A stretch of 64,000 bases of DNA from Sulfurimonas xiamenensis. Lineage in GTDB: Bacteria; Campylobacterota; Campylobacteria; Campylobacterales; Sulfurimonadaceae. The notes beneath the pieces were generated by a model. That model was not told the DNA's origin and did not search any database. It worked only from the letters and a program-made list of their open reading frames with translations. The position numbers were made by a program, and so were the translations under genes. The stretch is taken from assembly GCF_009258045.1 (NCBI RefSeq), contig NZ_CP041166.1, forward strand, positions 1,240,001-1,304,000, read 5' to 3'. Of this stretch, positions 45,147-56,887 are shown one piece after another; within the stretch, counting starts at the first letter, position 1, and each line of letters starts with the position of its first letter.

Positions 45147-45731
45147 TTATGGTAAAAGTTTAAAGTCAACTCTACGATTTTTAGCCCAACACTCTTTTGT
45201 TTTGTCATTACAAACAGGATTGCTTTCACCAAAACTCACCATTGTAACGCGATTAGCATCAACACCTTCAGCAACTAAAGCTTTTTTAACTGAATTTGCT
45301 CTTTTTAAACCTAGTGCAAAATTATACTCGTCACTTCCCCACTCATCACAGTTACCTTCAAGTTTTACCAAAAATTTTTCAGCTTCTCCATTTGCGATAG
45401 CTACATCAGAAGAAACTCTATCTTGCATATCTTCACGAATGTTAAATTTATCAAAGTCAAAATATATACTCAACAGCTCATTTTCTAGATTCATCATAGC
45501 TTGAGCACTTAACGCATTTTTACTGCTCTCATCTAAAACTGAAGCCTCACTTGATGATACTGTTTCTGTTTCAACAGCAGAAACCTCTTGAGCAGAATCC
45601 CCTTGCATTTGTTCCTGAGAAACACTATCAACTGCCGACTCATCAACTTTAGGATCTTTGTCGCCACATCCACTTAATACTAAAAGTGCTGCTATTGCAC
45701 TTGATACTATTATACTTTTCATGTTTTTCAA
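45147..45731 (-). CDS. pal: Peptidoglycan-associated lipoprotein Pal
   Basis: A 194-residue lipoprotein. The lipobox is LLVLSGCGD, with Cys22 the lipid-anchored residue. An acidic linker rich in Ser, Glu and Val follows, then an OmpA-like peptidoglycan-binding domain with SIYFDFDKFNIREDM, KLEGNCDEWGSDEYNFALGL, KRANSVKKALV and RVTMVSFGESNP. It anchors the outer membrane to the wall and works with TolB. Confidence 0.94.
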   Translation of the reverse strand: MKNMKSIIVSSAIAALLVLSGCGDKDPKVDESAVDSVSQEQMQGDSAQEVSAVETETVSSSEASVLDESSKNALSAQAMMNLENELLSIYFDFDKFNIREDMQDRVSSDVAIANGEAEKFLVKLEGNCDEWGSDEYNFALGLKRANSVKKALVAEGVDANRVTMVSFGESNPVCNDKTKECWAKNRRVDFKLLP

Positions 45732-45794
45732 CCTTCAATTTTAATTGTCATAATTGTAGCAAAATAAAATTAATATATTTTTATAATTTTACTA

Positions 45795-47045
45795 TTACCA
45801 ATCCATTGACTGTACTTTTCCATATTTTAAAGGAAAAAGATAGTTTTTATTATGATTTAATCTTATGATACCTATAGAACTTTGAGCCTTATAATTTTTT
45901 ATAAAAATTATTGCATCACTGTCTACTGAAAATCTTGGAAATTCATTTACACCAACTGCCGTCAATCTTCGAATAAAATCAGTTTCCATAGATATTAGAT
46001 GCAGATTAAATGTATTGTCTGCAAATGATTCTGAACTCTCCCTTGCTTTATACACTATATATTTTCCTGAAACACTGCATGCTGCATTACTTTTTCCATA
46101 ATAGACCATTTGCTCAACACTGCTTGTATTAATATTTTTAGAAAAAATATTTGGATATCCTAAGCGATCTGATACAAACACTATGCTATTGTTGTCCATA
46201 AACTGACCGCCGACATCGATTCCACCATAAGTTGTAACTCTTTTTATATTTTCTGTTTTAACATCATACAAATAGATATCAGGCTGACCTTGTGGAGCCA
46301 TTGTTAAAAGAAGCTTGCTGCCGTCATCATTAACATCCGAACAGATCATCATGCCATCAGATGATTTTATAACTCTGCTTTTCGCGCTTGTTATATCAAC
46401 ATATTTTAAAGTAGGTTTATTTTCATCCATAGAACTGTAATAAAATGCATTCTGCTCTTTATTTGCCCATTTTGGAAATATATTAAACCCGCCTTTTACT
46501 ACTACATGCTGATATGCAAGTGTATAATCAGCAATGACTAATTCACTTTTTTTAGGTCCAACAATTCTTGAAAAAATAACTTTTCTTTTCATCCACTCTA
46601 CCGGCGCTTCACCCATAAACTCATTTATATCATACGCAATTGTGTGAGAAACAAACATATATATATTAGAATTATTTACTTTATATTTTTTATTAAAAAC
46701 AACATTATCCCCGCTTATCATTTTAAGCTCTACGCTTAATGCAAGATTATCATCTTCACTTAGCTTATATCTTAAAACATAATTCATGTCTTTATTTTCT
46801 ACCAATACGCTGCTTGCATCATAATTAACTCTGCGGTGATATCTGTCTACATTAAATATAGAAAGAACATTTAAATCAGCTAAAAGTGATTTGAAAAATT
46901 TATTTTTAAAAGTTTCATCATAACTAACAGAAGAGTCTTCAATAGCCAAAGTAGGCAAAGAATCAGCTTTTTTAATAACCTCAATTGTTGCATCACTTGC
47001 ATATGATATAGCAATTGCCATCAAAAATGAAATAAAAATTTTCAA
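45795..47045 (-). CDS. tolB: Tol-Pal system protein TolB
   Basis: A 416-residue periplasmic protein with a signal peptide (to about residue 16), an N-terminal domain, and a C-terminal beta-propeller. The propeller shows repeated blades such as DVNDDGSKLLLTMAPQGQPD, VFVSDRLGYPNIFSKNINTS and RFSVDSDAIIFIKNYKAQSS. TolB links TolA and Pal. The family usually has a clearer LPW/TSDR-style consensus, so this is a divergent epsilon-type member, but the gene context is decisive. Confidence 0.92.
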   Translation of the reverse strand: MKIFISFLMAIAISYASDATIEVIKKADSLPTLAIEDSSVSYDETFKNKFFKSLLADLNVLSIFNVDRYHRRVNYDASSVLVENKDMNYVLRYKLSEDDNLALSVELKMISGDNVVFNKKYKVNNSNIYMFVSHTIAYDINEFMGEAPVEWMKRKVIFSRIVGPKKSELVIADYTLAYQHVVVKGGFNIFPKWANKEQNAFYYSSMDENKPTLKYVDITSAKSRVIKSSDGMMICSDVNDDGSKLLLTMAPQGQPDIYLYDVKTENIKRVTTYGGIDVGGQFMDNNSIVFVSDRLGYPNIFSKNINTSSVEQMVYYGKSNAACSVSGKYIVYKARESSESFADNTFNLHLISMETDFIRRLTAVGVNEFPRFSVDSDAIIFIKNYKAQSSIGIIRLNHNKNYLFPLKYGKVQSMDW

Positions 47046-47047
47046 AA

Positions 47048-47812
47048 CTACTCCTTAGAAATTAATTTTACTTTGTGTAAGCTAGAACGACCGCTGGGAT
47101 TTTCTGGAAAAAGCACATTAAGAAGTCTTTCTTTTATATTATCACACTCTCTATTGAGTGCTTCATTATCAGAATATGTTAAGATTCTAAAATCTATAAC
47201 TTTACCCATAGAACTAAGTTCAATAACAGCAGTTACACTATTGCCCTGTGAATTTTCAGGCGGTTTAAAATATTGATATACTAAAGCTTGAATTTTAGCT
47301 AAATATTCATTAACTTCTGTAGCAGTAGAAGCTTTTGAATTTTCATTTTCTCTCTTTGTAGTATCCATGCTCATAATCTTTTGGGATATTGATTCAGCTC
47401 TATTGGAATCAGATTTTTTAATCTTTTTTTGAATCTCATCTAAAACTCTTTTGTCATTTGTAGGTTTTTTAATTTCTTGAGTTTTCTTGATATCCTTAGT
47501 CCACACTTGACTAAAAAGATCTTCAACATTTCTTACTTTTTTTTCTTCTACTTTTGTACTCTCTTTTGGAGCTTCATCTTTTACAACTATTTTTTTATCA
47601 ATTTCTTTAGGAGACTCTACATTTTTTTTAATACTAGAAGTTTCAATCTTTGGCATATCTATTGATACTGAAATATAATTATCTTTTTTTATAGCAAAGC
47701 TATCATTTTTTTTTGACAGGATAATAGATATGACAAAAAGAGTTGAAAAAAATATAAATAAGAGCAGTGATATAAAACCACTAATATAAAAATAAAAATT
47801 GTTTTTATCCAT
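47048..47812 (-). CDS. tolA: TolA-like energy transducer with TonB-type C-terminus
   Basis: A 254-residue protein with one N-terminal membrane helix (FYFYISGFISLLLFIFFSTL), a charged Lys/Glu linker of about 110 residues, and a C-terminal domain with NEYLAKIQALVYQYFKPPEN, then VTAVIELSSMGKVIDFRI. This domain fits TolA/TonB. It connects the TolQR motor with TolB/Pal across the periplasm. It overlaps tolR by eight bases. Confidence 0.85.
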   Translation of the reverse strand: MDKNNFYFYISGFISLLLFIFFSTLFVISIILSKKNDSFAIKKDNYISVSIDMPKIETSSIKKNVESPKEIDKKIVVKDEAPKESTKVEEKKVRNVEDLFSQVWTKDIKKTQEIKKPTNDKRVLDEIQKKIKKSDSNRAESISQKIMSMDTTKRENENSKASTATEVNEYLAKIQALVYQYFKPPENSQGNSVTAVIELSSMGKVIDFRILTYSDNEALNRECDNIKERLLNVLFPENPSGRSSLHKVKLISKE

Positions 47813-48197
47813 TAGTAGCTAATGATACCTCGGTAAAACCTGCCTGTTTAACAGCAGCCAGAACAGACATAACGACACCGTAATCCAAACTTTTATCTGC
47901 ACTGATAAGTACAGTTGCTTTTAAATCAAGTTTTTTTGAATAGAGAAAAAAATTATCTAAAAATGCATTAAGCTGGTAGTTGTCTTTATTGACTTTCAGA
48001 TTTAAATCTTTATCTATTGTAATATGAACAGGTGGAATTTTAGATAGTGATTTAGTTTTTGAGCTTTGAGGAAGATTTATCTTCTCCTCATATATCATAT
48101 TTGGTGCAATTACCATCATAATTGCTAAAAGAACCAACATTACATCTACAAGAGGAGTAATGTTCAGTTCAGGTTTTTCTTCCCAATTATAAGCCAT
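47805..48197 (-). CDS. tolR: TolR/ExbD-type proton channel subunit
   Basis: A 130-residue protein with one membrane helix, LNITPLVDVMLVLLAIMMVI, whose Asp is the proton-path residue of ExbD/TolR. The periplasmic domain has HITIDKDLNLKVNKDNYQL and VLISADKSLDYGVVMSVLAA. It starts four bases after tolQ. Confidence 0.92.
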   Translation of the reverse strand: MAYNWEEKPELNITPLVDVMLVLLAIMMVIAPNMIYEEKINLPQSSKTKSLSKIPPVHITIDKDLNLKVNKDNYQLNAFLDNFFLYSKKLDLKATVLISADKSLDYGVVMSVLAAVKQAGFTEVSLATNG

Positions 48198-48201
48198 TTT
48201 T

Positions 48202-48768
48202 TCACACTTTTTTAGCTATGATTGCATCACTTTGCATCTCGATAAAGCTAATAAGTTCAAATGATTTTCTCTTAAGTATTTGATGATAAGTATATGCAAA
48301 AATAGCAACAAATATACCTGCTGCAGTTGCGACAAGCGCATCAGAAACTCCCCCGGCTATCACGGACATGCCACCGCTGCTTTGTCCAATGTGTGTAAAT
48401 GTATCTAAAATTGAAACAACAGTTCCAAAAAGACCTATAAAAGGAGTAGTAGAAGCAAATACGGAAAGTATAGATAAACCTTTTGTAGCATCTTTTGTCG
48501 CTGCTAGTTTAGCTAAATCTAAAATATTTTTTGTGATATTTGAATTAGTTTTTAAAAAATTACTTAAAAAAGATTGAGAATCAACACTGTTGGCTCCCAT
48601 AAGAAGACCCTCAAGAGATCTATTTTCTATTTCAAACCAACTATTAAGAGAGAAGTATCGATAGAAAAAAACCCAATTTAGCACTATGAAATATAGTGCT
48701 AAAAGAGCTAAAACACCCAAAGTTACCGGGTGACTTTTAAGATAAAAATCTATTAATTCGTTAATCAT
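48202..48768 (-). CDS. tolQ: TolQ/ExbB-type proton channel subunit
   Basis: A 188-residue protein with three membrane helices, the last two in LSVFASTTPFIGLFGTVVSI and the region GGVSDALVATAAGIFVAIFA, the signatures of MotA/TolQ/ExbB. It lies three bases behind atpC, so the Tol motor appears to be made from the ATP synthase transcript. It forms the proton-driven motor with TolR. Confidence 0.93.
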   Translation of the reverse strand: MINELIDFYLKSHPVTLGVLALLALYFIVLNWVFFYRYFSLNSWFEIENRSLEGLLMGANSVDSQSFLSNFLKTNSNITKNILDLAKLAATKDATKGLSILSVFASTTPFIGLFGTVVSILDTFTHIGQSSGGMSVIAGGVSDALVATAAGIFVAIFAYTYHQILKRKSFELISFIEMQSDAIIAKKV

Positions 48769-48771
48769 TAT

Positions 48772-49164
48772 TTATAATAAACTCTGAGCTGCTGATTCTA
48801 TTCTGGCAGTAACAGAGGCAATGGCAGGATTATTGTCTTTAATAGATTCAATAAGTTCCTTAGCATCACCAAGAGCTTTTGCAACTGCACTTTCAGTCTC
48901 ACCACGAATCGCTACAGCACCCTCAACTAATACAATAACTTTTTCTTCATCAACCTGAACTACGCCCCAGTTGATTAGAATTGATTCGACTGATTTATCC
49001 TCTTTCTCTATATCAATTACACCTGCTTCAAGCAGTGTAGTTAAACAAGAGTGTTGTGCTAGAACTCCAAACTCGCCCTCTTCACCCGGAAGAGTTACAC
49101 TAAGGGCTTCACCATTATAGATTACACCGTTAGGAGTCAGGATTTCAAGTTTTAACTTATCCAT
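48772..49164 (-). CDS. atpC: ATP synthase F1 subunit epsilon
   Basis: A 130-residue subunit with the beta-sandwich start LKLEILTPNGVIYNGEALSV, LPGEEGEFGVLAQHSCLTTL, and a C-terminal helical pair (ETESAVAKALGDAKELIESI). It couples rotation to catalysis and can inhibit ATP hydrolysis. It is the last atp gene of the operon and is followed at three bases by tolQ. Confidence 0.95.
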   Translation of the reverse strand: MDKLKLEILTPNGVIYNGEALSVTLPGEEGEFGVLAQHSCLTTLLEAGVIDIEKEDKSVESILINWGVVQVDEEKVIVLVEGAVAIRGETESAVAKALGDAKELIESIKDNNPAIASVTARIESAAQSLL

Positions 49165-49180
49165 GTCAGTCCTTTATGAA

Positions 49181-51474
<2,294 letters not shown>

Positions 51475-51484
51475 AAGTTTTTCC

Positions 51485-53002
51485 TTACGCTACTACGAAG
51501 CTAGCTTTGAACTCTTCAAGTGCTTTCAACATTAGTGCTTTAGTATCATCATCTACTTTAGAACTGCTTCTAATATTCTCAAATATTTGAGGATAAGATG
51601 CTTCAATGAATGGATACATCTCTGCTTCAAAACGAACAACATTAGATGAATCCATATCATCTAAAAAGCCTTCATTCCCTGCAAATATTATCATAACTTG
51701 CTTTTCAACAGAAAGCGGAGAAAATGGAGGCTGCTTTAAAACTTCCACCATTCTTTGTCCACGCTCTAATTGATTACGAGATGTCTCATCAAGATCAGAT
51801 GCAAACTGTGCAAAAGCTTGAAGTTCACGATACTGAGCAAGATCAAGTCTTAATGTACCTGCAACTTGTTTAGTTGCTTTAATCTGAGCGGCACCACCAA
51901 CACGAGAAACTGAAAGACCAACATTAATTGCCGGACGAATACCTGAGTTAAAAAGCTCAGTTTCAAGGAAAATTTGACCATCAGTAATAGAGATAACATT
52001 TGTCGGAATATATGCTGAAACATCGCCTGCTTGCGTTTCAATAATTGGAAGAGCAGTTAACGAACCTGCACCTCTTTCATCAGAAACTTTTGCAGCTCTC
52101 TCAAGAAGACGAGAGTGAATGTAAAAAACATCACCCGGATATGCTTCACGGCCCGGAGGACGACGAAGAATAAGTGACATTTCACGATAAGCAACTGCAT
52201 GTTTACTTAAGTCATCATATACAATAAGACCATGTCTAGCGTTATCACGGAAATACTCGCCCATAGTAACACCGGTATATGGAGCTAAAAATTGAAGTGC
52301 TGCTGCTTCAGACGCCGTAGCAGAAACAACAATAGTATATTCCATTGCGCCATGCTCTTCCAAACGACGAATAATTTGTGCAACAGTCGACTCTTTTTGA
52401 CCGACTGCAACATAGATACATACAACACCGTTACCCTTTTGGTTGATAATAGCATCAAGCGCAACTGTTGTTTTTCCAGTTTGTCTATCACCGATAATAA
52501 GCTCTCTTTGACCTCTACCGATTGGAACAAGTGCATCAATTGCTTTAATACCAGTTGCTAATGGCTCATGAACAGATTTTCTATCCATAATACCAGGAGC
52601 TTTTTCTTCAACAAAACGAGTTTCTGTTGTCTCAATAGGGCCTTTACCGTCGATTGGTTCACCAAGAGCATTTACAACACGCCCAAGAAGTGCATCACCA
52701 ACAGGAACACGAAGAAGTTTGCCCAGTCTTTTAACAGTCATGCCCTCTTTCAATGTTGCTCCTGCACCAAGAATAACGATACCCACAGTGCTTTCCTCAA
52801 GGTTCATAACCAAACCTCTTGTTCCCTCTTCGAACTCTACCATCTCTCCAGCCATAACATTGCTAAGGCCATAAACCTGCGCAACACCATCAGCATAAGA
52901 AACGATTTTACCCGTCTCATTAATATCAACACTTAGTTCAAAGTTGTCAATACGCTCTTTTATTATTGAGCTGATTTCATCAGCTTGAATTTTTGCTACC
53001 AC
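51485..53002 (-). CDS. atpA: ATP synthase F1 subunit alpha
   Basis: A 505-residue regulatory F1 subunit. Features are [20 protein letters not shown] (Walker A), [20 protein letters not shown], the arginine-finger region [16 protein letters not shown] and [20 protein letters not shown]. It follows atpH by 21 bases. The family length is usual (about 500-513). Confidence 0.97.
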   Translation of the reverse strand: MVAKIQADEISSIIKERIDNFELSVDINETGKIVSYADGVAQVYGLSNVMAGEMVEFEEGTRGLVMNLEESTVGIVILGAGATLKEGMTVKRLGKLLRVPVGDALLGRVVNALGEPIDGKGPIETTETRFVEEKAPGIMDRKSVHEPLATGIKAIDALVPIGRGQRELIIGDRQTGKTTVALDAIINQKGNGVVCIYVAVGQKESTVAQIIRRLEEHGAMEYTIVVSATASEAAALQFLAPYTGVTMGEYFRDNARHGLIVYDDLSKHAVAYREMSLILRRPPGREAYPGDVFYIHSRLLERAAKVSDERGAGSLTALPIIETQAGDVSAYIPTNVISITDGQIFLETELFNSGIRPAINVGLSVSRVGGAAQIKATKQVAGTLRLDLAQYRELQAFAQFASDLDETSRNQLERGQRMVEVLKQPPFSPLSVEKQVMIIFAGNEGFLDDMDSSNVVRFEAEMYPFIEASYPQIFENIRSSSKVDDDTKALMLKALEEFKASFVVA

Positions 53003-53023
53003 TACACATCTCCTCTCATGAAG

Positions 53024-53557
53024 TTAAATTGCTTTTGCAATATGTTCTATAATTTGACTATTAATTCTTGATTTAGAAAAACTTATCTCTATACCAAGAT
53101 CTTCAACATCTACTTTTATACCATTAAAATTTTCTTTTACCAATTTCAACGATATATTAGAATCAAATTTACTGCCTAAACCGTTACCTAAATCTTCTAT
53201 AACTTTTGAATCCATATCACTATCACTATATATAATTCCATTATAGTTTTTAGTTGTTATTGCTATATCTTTTCTCATCACTTCTGCTATTGCAGGAATA
53301 ATGTTAATACGATTGTGTTCAACAAGTAGTTTAATTAAGTTTTCAACAATATTAGAATCAGCTGATTTTACGGCCAATAACAAAATATCAGCTTTTTGTT
53401 TTTTACTGATATCAGGATTGTTCATAACTTGATTAAACTTTTCATTATTAAAAGATTCAGCTAAAACAGAAAATATAGAAGCTATTTTTTGTATCGATTC
53501 AATATCAAGACCTTGCTTAATAGCTTTTATATATCTTTTTGCAATTAACTCTTCCAT
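53024..53557 (-). CDS. atpH: ATP synthase F1 subunit delta
   Basis: A 177-residue stalk subunit. The helical N-domain starts MEELIAKRYIKAIKQGLDI, with KFNQVMNNPDISKKQKADIL and NLIKLLVEHNRINIIPAIAE. The C-terminal part has GIKVDVEDLGIEISFSKSRI, where most members end in GGxxxxxGxxxxDxSxxxxL; this one is divergent, as in related species. It directly abuts atpF with no gap. Confidence 0.9.
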   Translation of the reverse strand: MEELIAKRYIKAIKQGLDIESIQKIASIFSVLAESFNNEKFNQVMNNPDISKKQKADILLLAVKSADSNIVENLIKLLVEHNRINIIPAIAEVMRKDIAITTKNYNGIIYSDSDMDSKVIEDLGNGLGSKFDSNISLKLVKENFNGIKVDVEDLGIEISFSKSRINSQIIEHIAKAI

Positions 53558-54073
53558 TTATGCCACCTTCTTTAAGATAACATTAGCCATAGCTTCTTTA
53601 TCAAAACTATCATCACTTTGACTTAATACTTCTTTAAGTGTATTCTCAACAACATTTCTAACCATTTTTCTTTGCTCAAATTCAATTAGTATAGATTGTT
53701 GTTTAACAATTGTTTCAATATCTGCATCACATTGAGTAATAATACTATCATTAATAATTTTATTCTCTTTTTTAGAACTAACTATCAAATCTTGTGCAAA
53801 TTTTTCAGCTGCTGATATTTTAGCAAGCGCCTCTTTTTTTAATAAATCAGTCTCTTTTAACTTTTCTTGTACTTTTTTCATTTCATCAGCAATAGACTGA
53901 CTTCTTGAAGAAAAATAGTTTTTTACAGGTTCGGCAACAAGATACCAAATAAGCCCTGCAAATAGTAAAAAGTTAACTGTTCTTTGAACAATATCTGTTT
54001 CTGCATGTTCTGCACCACTAGATGCTAATGCAAAGGTTGATATCATTAGCATAAATACTAAAATTCTACTCAC
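53558..54073 (-). CDS. atpF: ATP synthase Fo subunit b
   Basis: A 171-residue peripheral-stalk subunit. It starts with a signal-like hydrophobic MSRILVFMLMISTFALASSG, then the true membrane helix TVNFLLFAGLIWYLVAEPV, and a long charged coiled coil (KNYFSSRSQSIADEMKKVQE). The extra N-terminal hydrophobic segment is a recognised feature of epsilonproteobacterial b subunits, as far as I recall. It follows the b' gene by nine bases. Confidence 0.92.
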   Translation of the reverse strand: MSRILVFMLMISTFALASSGAEHAETDIVQRTVNFLLFAGLIWYLVAEPVKNYFSSRSQSIADEMKKVQEKLKETDLLKKEALAKISAAEKFAQDLIVSSKKENKIINDSIITQCDADIETIVKQQSILIEFEQRKMVRNVVENTLKEVLSQSDDSFDKEAMANVILKKVA

Positions 54074-54082
54074 ATTACATCC

Positions 54083-54505
54083 TTATATTTGACTAAATTT
54101 AGCTTTGACAGCTTCTTTAAACATTGGGATTTGTAATTTAAGATCACTTTCCAATTGTTCACGATTTCGAGCAAGTTCTTGCTCAAATTCTAAATACTGA
54201 CTAGCTAATTCAGCACGCTTTGCTTCTAACTTACTATCTGCTAACTCTTTAGCATCCGCAATAACTTTCTCTCTTAAGGCCGCAGCTTCCAATTTAGCGT
54301 TTGCAATTATTGATTGCGCTTTTGATTCAAGCTCGTTGATTTCATCATCATTAGAACCTACTTTTTCCAAGTCTTTCTTGATGTCCTCATCTCTTTTTTT
54401 CATATAAGCGAATAATGGATTGTAAAGCCAACTGTTTAGAACGGCAATAAGTGTAAGAAACACGATTAATGTAGCTACAAGTAGTATCGGATTTATATCT
54501 AACAT
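54083..54505 (-). CDS. atpF': ATP synthase Fo subunit b'
   Basis: A 140-residue second stalk subunit. The single membrane helix is ILLVATLIVFLTLIAVLNSW, then YNPLFAYMKKRDEDIKKDLE and a coiled coil. Two different b-type subunits make a heterodimeric stalk, as in photosynthetic bacteria and Campylobacterota. It opens the atp operon with AGGAGGTGCT ahead of ATG. Subunits a and c are not in this window and must be encoded elsewhere. Confidence 0.92.
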   Translation of the reverse strand: MLDINPILLVATLIVFLTLIAVLNSWLYNPLFAYMKKRDEDIKKDLEKVGSNDDEINELESKAQSIIANAKLEAAALREKVIADAKELADSKLEAKRAELASQYLEFEQELARNREQLESDLKLQIPMFKEAVKAKFSQI

Positions 54506-54630
54506 AGCACCTCCTAAAAGTTGCGTGATTATACTATCTTAAAATTAAAAGAATTGTTAAACTGACAAAATATTTAAATTTTTTTTATATTTTTATGAAA
54601 AATTATAAATTTATTTTAATTTATACTATT

Positions 54631-55473
54631 TTAATTTGAAAAATAACTCAACAAATCTTTTATTTGATCTTCGCTTTCAAACTCTATTATTAATTTTTTA
54701 TTAGAACTTTTACTCTTAAATCCAAGTTCTGATAATTTATCTTTAATATTTTTAAAATTATATGAAACTGTTTCTATTTTATCATTCAACTCTTTGTTGT
54801 TGTTTTTAATGTTTTTTATAATTGACTCAACATCCCTTACACTTAACTTTTGTCCAACAATTGAGTTAACGATTAGCTGCTGCTGTTTTTCATCAAGACC
54901 AATTAAAACTTTAGCATGTCCTGTACTAATTTTTTTTTCTACTAAAGCTTTTTGCGTTTTTGACGAAAGTTGCAACAATCTGATAGTATTTGTGATATGT
55001 GTTCTGCTTTTATGAATTCTAGCAGAAAGCTCATCTTGTGTTATACTGTGCAGCTTAATAAGCTCAGCATAAGCATGTGCCAATTCTATTGAATTTAACT
55101 CATCTCTTTGAATATTTTCAATAAGTGCAAACTGCCTCATTTTATGCTCATCACTATTTAAAATAATGGCACGAATTGACTTTAATTTTGCAAGCTTTGA
55201 TGCACGAAGTCTTCTCTCTCCTGCAATAAGCATATACCCGTCAACATCTTCCGTTACTACTACAGGTTGAAGCAGCCCGTTGCTTTTTATAGATTCGCTA
55301 AGTTCATACAATGAACTCTCTTCAAAATGTTTTCTTGGCTGAAATGGATTGGGTCTAATATCTTTTAGTGGAATCTCTACAATAGAATCTTTTTGAGAAA
55401 CTTCATTCTCATACGCCTCATCTATTTCACCTAACAGTGCACCTAAACCTCTACCTAATTTTTGTGACTTCAT
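54631..55473 (-). CDS. parB: Chromosome partition protein ParB
   Basis: A 280-residue ParB/Spo0J protein. It starts KSQKLGRGLGALLGEIDEAY. The CTPase/ParB core has EIPLKDIRPNPFQPRKHFEE, VTEDVDGYMLIAGERRLRAS and FALIENIQRDELNSIELAHA. The HTH shows ITQDELSARIHKSRTHITNT, and a dimerisation region follows. It binds parS sites; I found no TGTTTCACGTGAAACA-like site in the window. It overlaps parA by four bases and is separated from the atp operon by 125 bases. Confidence 0.95.
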   Translation of the reverse strand: MKSQKLGRGLGALLGEIDEAYENEVSQKDSIVEIPLKDIRPNPFQPRKHFEESSLYELSESIKSNGLLQPVVVTEDVDGYMLIAGERRLRASKLAKLKSIRAIILNSDEHKMRQFALIENIQRDELNSIELAHAYAELIKLHSITQDELSARIHKSRTHITNTIRLLQLSSKTQKALVEKKISTGHAKVLIGLDEKQQQLIVNSIVGQKLSVRDVESIIKNIKNNNKELNDKIETVSYNFKNIKDKLSELGFKSKSSNKKLIIEFESEDQIKDLLSYFSN

Positions 55474-56255
55474 ATTTCCATAATCGCTTGTGCTAAATTT
55501 TGATATGATATAGAACCGCTTGATTTTACATCATATAAAATCACAGGTTTCCCAAATGATGGAGACTCTGCTAATTTTACATTTCTTGGCACTACTATAA
55601 TTTCTCCATTTTCATCTTTAAAAAGTTTGCTGTCAAAATGTTGTTTTAAATCAGCAAAAACTTGTTTGGATAGATTATTTTGAACACTAAACATAGTTGG
55701 TAAAAATCCTTTAATATTTAACTTTTGATTAATTGATTTTCTTACTAGTTTTACAGTATTTAAAAGCTGCGCCAAACCTTCAAGTGCAAAAAACTCACAC
55801 TGTATAGGAATGATTACAGAATTGGAAGCAGAGAGTGCATTTATGGTCATCGGTCCAAGTGCCGGAGGAGAGTCTATAATGATATAGTCATAATCTTTTA
55901 AGACATTTGCTATAGCTTTTTTCAAAACTAGTTCACGCCCTTTAGAGTTTTGCGCATCATAATACTCCTTTTCAATTCCAACCAACCCTATATTTGAAGG
56001 TGCCAAATGAAGTGTAGGCAGTTCAGATTTTAAAATAATATCTTTTAATTTTTTTGTTCCGATTAGTACATGATAAATATTAAATTCATAATCATTTCTG
56101 TGAAATCCCAAAGATGTAGTAGCATTGGCTTGCGGATCAGAGTCTATTAAGAGCACTTTTTTTTCTGCAACTGCAAGTGATGCAGCTAAGTTTACGGCTG
56201 TCGTCGTTTTGCCTACACCACCTTTTTGATTTGCAATTACAATTACTTCACTCAT
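55470..56255 (-). CDS. parA: Chromosome partition ATPase ParA (Soj)
   Basis: A 261-residue Walker-type partition ATPase. Deviant Walker A is ANQKGGVGKTTTAVNLAASL, then LLIDSDPQANATTSLGF and YIIIDSPPALGPMTINALS. It ends FGKPVILYDVKSSGSISYQN. It drives chromosome-origin segregation with ParB. It lacks an N-terminal HTH, so it is the chromosomal type. It overlaps birA and parB by four bases each. Confidence 0.95.
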   Translation of the reverse strand: MSEVIVIANQKGGVGKTTTAVNLAASLAVAEKKVLLIDSDPQANATTSLGFHRNDYEFNIYHVLIGTKKLKDIILKSELPTLHLAPSNIGLVGIEKEYYDAQNSKGRELVLKKAIANVLKDYDYIIIDSPPALGPMTINALSASNSVIIPIQCEFFALEGLAQLLNTVKLVRKSINQKLNIKGFLPTMFSVQNNLSKQVFADLKQHFDSKLFKDENGEIIVVPRNVKLAESPSFGKPVILYDVKSSGSISYQNLAQAIMEI

Positions 56256-56887
56256 CTTAAACTATATATCCTTTCACCATTGATTACAACCGAACCATCA
56301 CTCTGTAGTGACGCATCTTCTAAAGAAATTCTTAAATTTTTATCATGTGTATAAAAGTTTTGATTTCTATAAAATTCTAACTTATATTTACTAAAAACTT
56401 GCTTCCATGAACTCTTTTTTTTAATGTTTATAAAATATCTTTCAATCAACTTTTCTCTGTTAACTTTTATATCTAATTTTTCAAAACTTTCAGGCGCCTC
56501 TGTTATATTTAATCCAACTCCGCAAACAAGGCTCTCTTTGATTATATTAGTAATCATACCGCCTGCTTTTTTATTTTTTATGTAAAAATCATTGGGCCAC
56601 TTAAGCCAAACTTTTGAACCAAACTCTTTAAGAGTCTCTTTTAAAATATAAGAAAAATAAATAGATGCAGATTCAAGTTTCAGATCTTTTGGCAAATCTT
56701 GCAAAGAAAGCGCAAAAGATAAAAAAAGATTATCTCTGCCTTCGCTCCAAGAGTTTCCTCTGCTTCCGATTCCTGCTGTTTGAAAATTTGCAACCACGGC
56801 ATAAGGAGGAGAAATTTTATTATTTTGAATAAGCTCTTTTAGATATTTTTGCGTTGAGTCTACACTCTCAAGATAGAGTATCTGCAA
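56252..56887 (-). CDS. birA: Biotin-acetyl-CoA-carboxylase ligase BirA (no HTH domain)
   Basis: A 211-residue biotin protein ligase that attaches biotin to AccB. It has YLESVDSTQKYLKELIQN, the biotin loop FQTAGIGSRGNSWSEGRDNL, KWPNDFYIKNKKAGGMITNI, and GVGLNITEAPESF. There is no N-terminal DNA-binding domain, so it does not regulate the biotin operon. The GRGS-type loop of most BirA reads GIGSRGN here. It overlaps fmt by 20 bases. Confidence 0.9.
   Translation of the reverse strand: MQILYLESVDSTQKYLKELIQNNKISPPYAVVANFQTAGIGSRGNSWSEGRDNLFLSFALSLQDLPKDLKLESASIYFSYILKETLKEFGSKVWLKWPNDFYIKNKKAGGMITNIIKESLVCGVGLNITEAPESFEKLDIKVNREKLIERYFINIKKKSSWKQVFSKYKLEFYRNQNFYTHDKNLRISLEDASLQSDGSVVINGERIYSLR

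Noticed and set aside
54506-55473. A parS site near parAB
   Set aside because: No sequence close to TGTTTCACGTGAAACA was seen here or elsewhere in the window.
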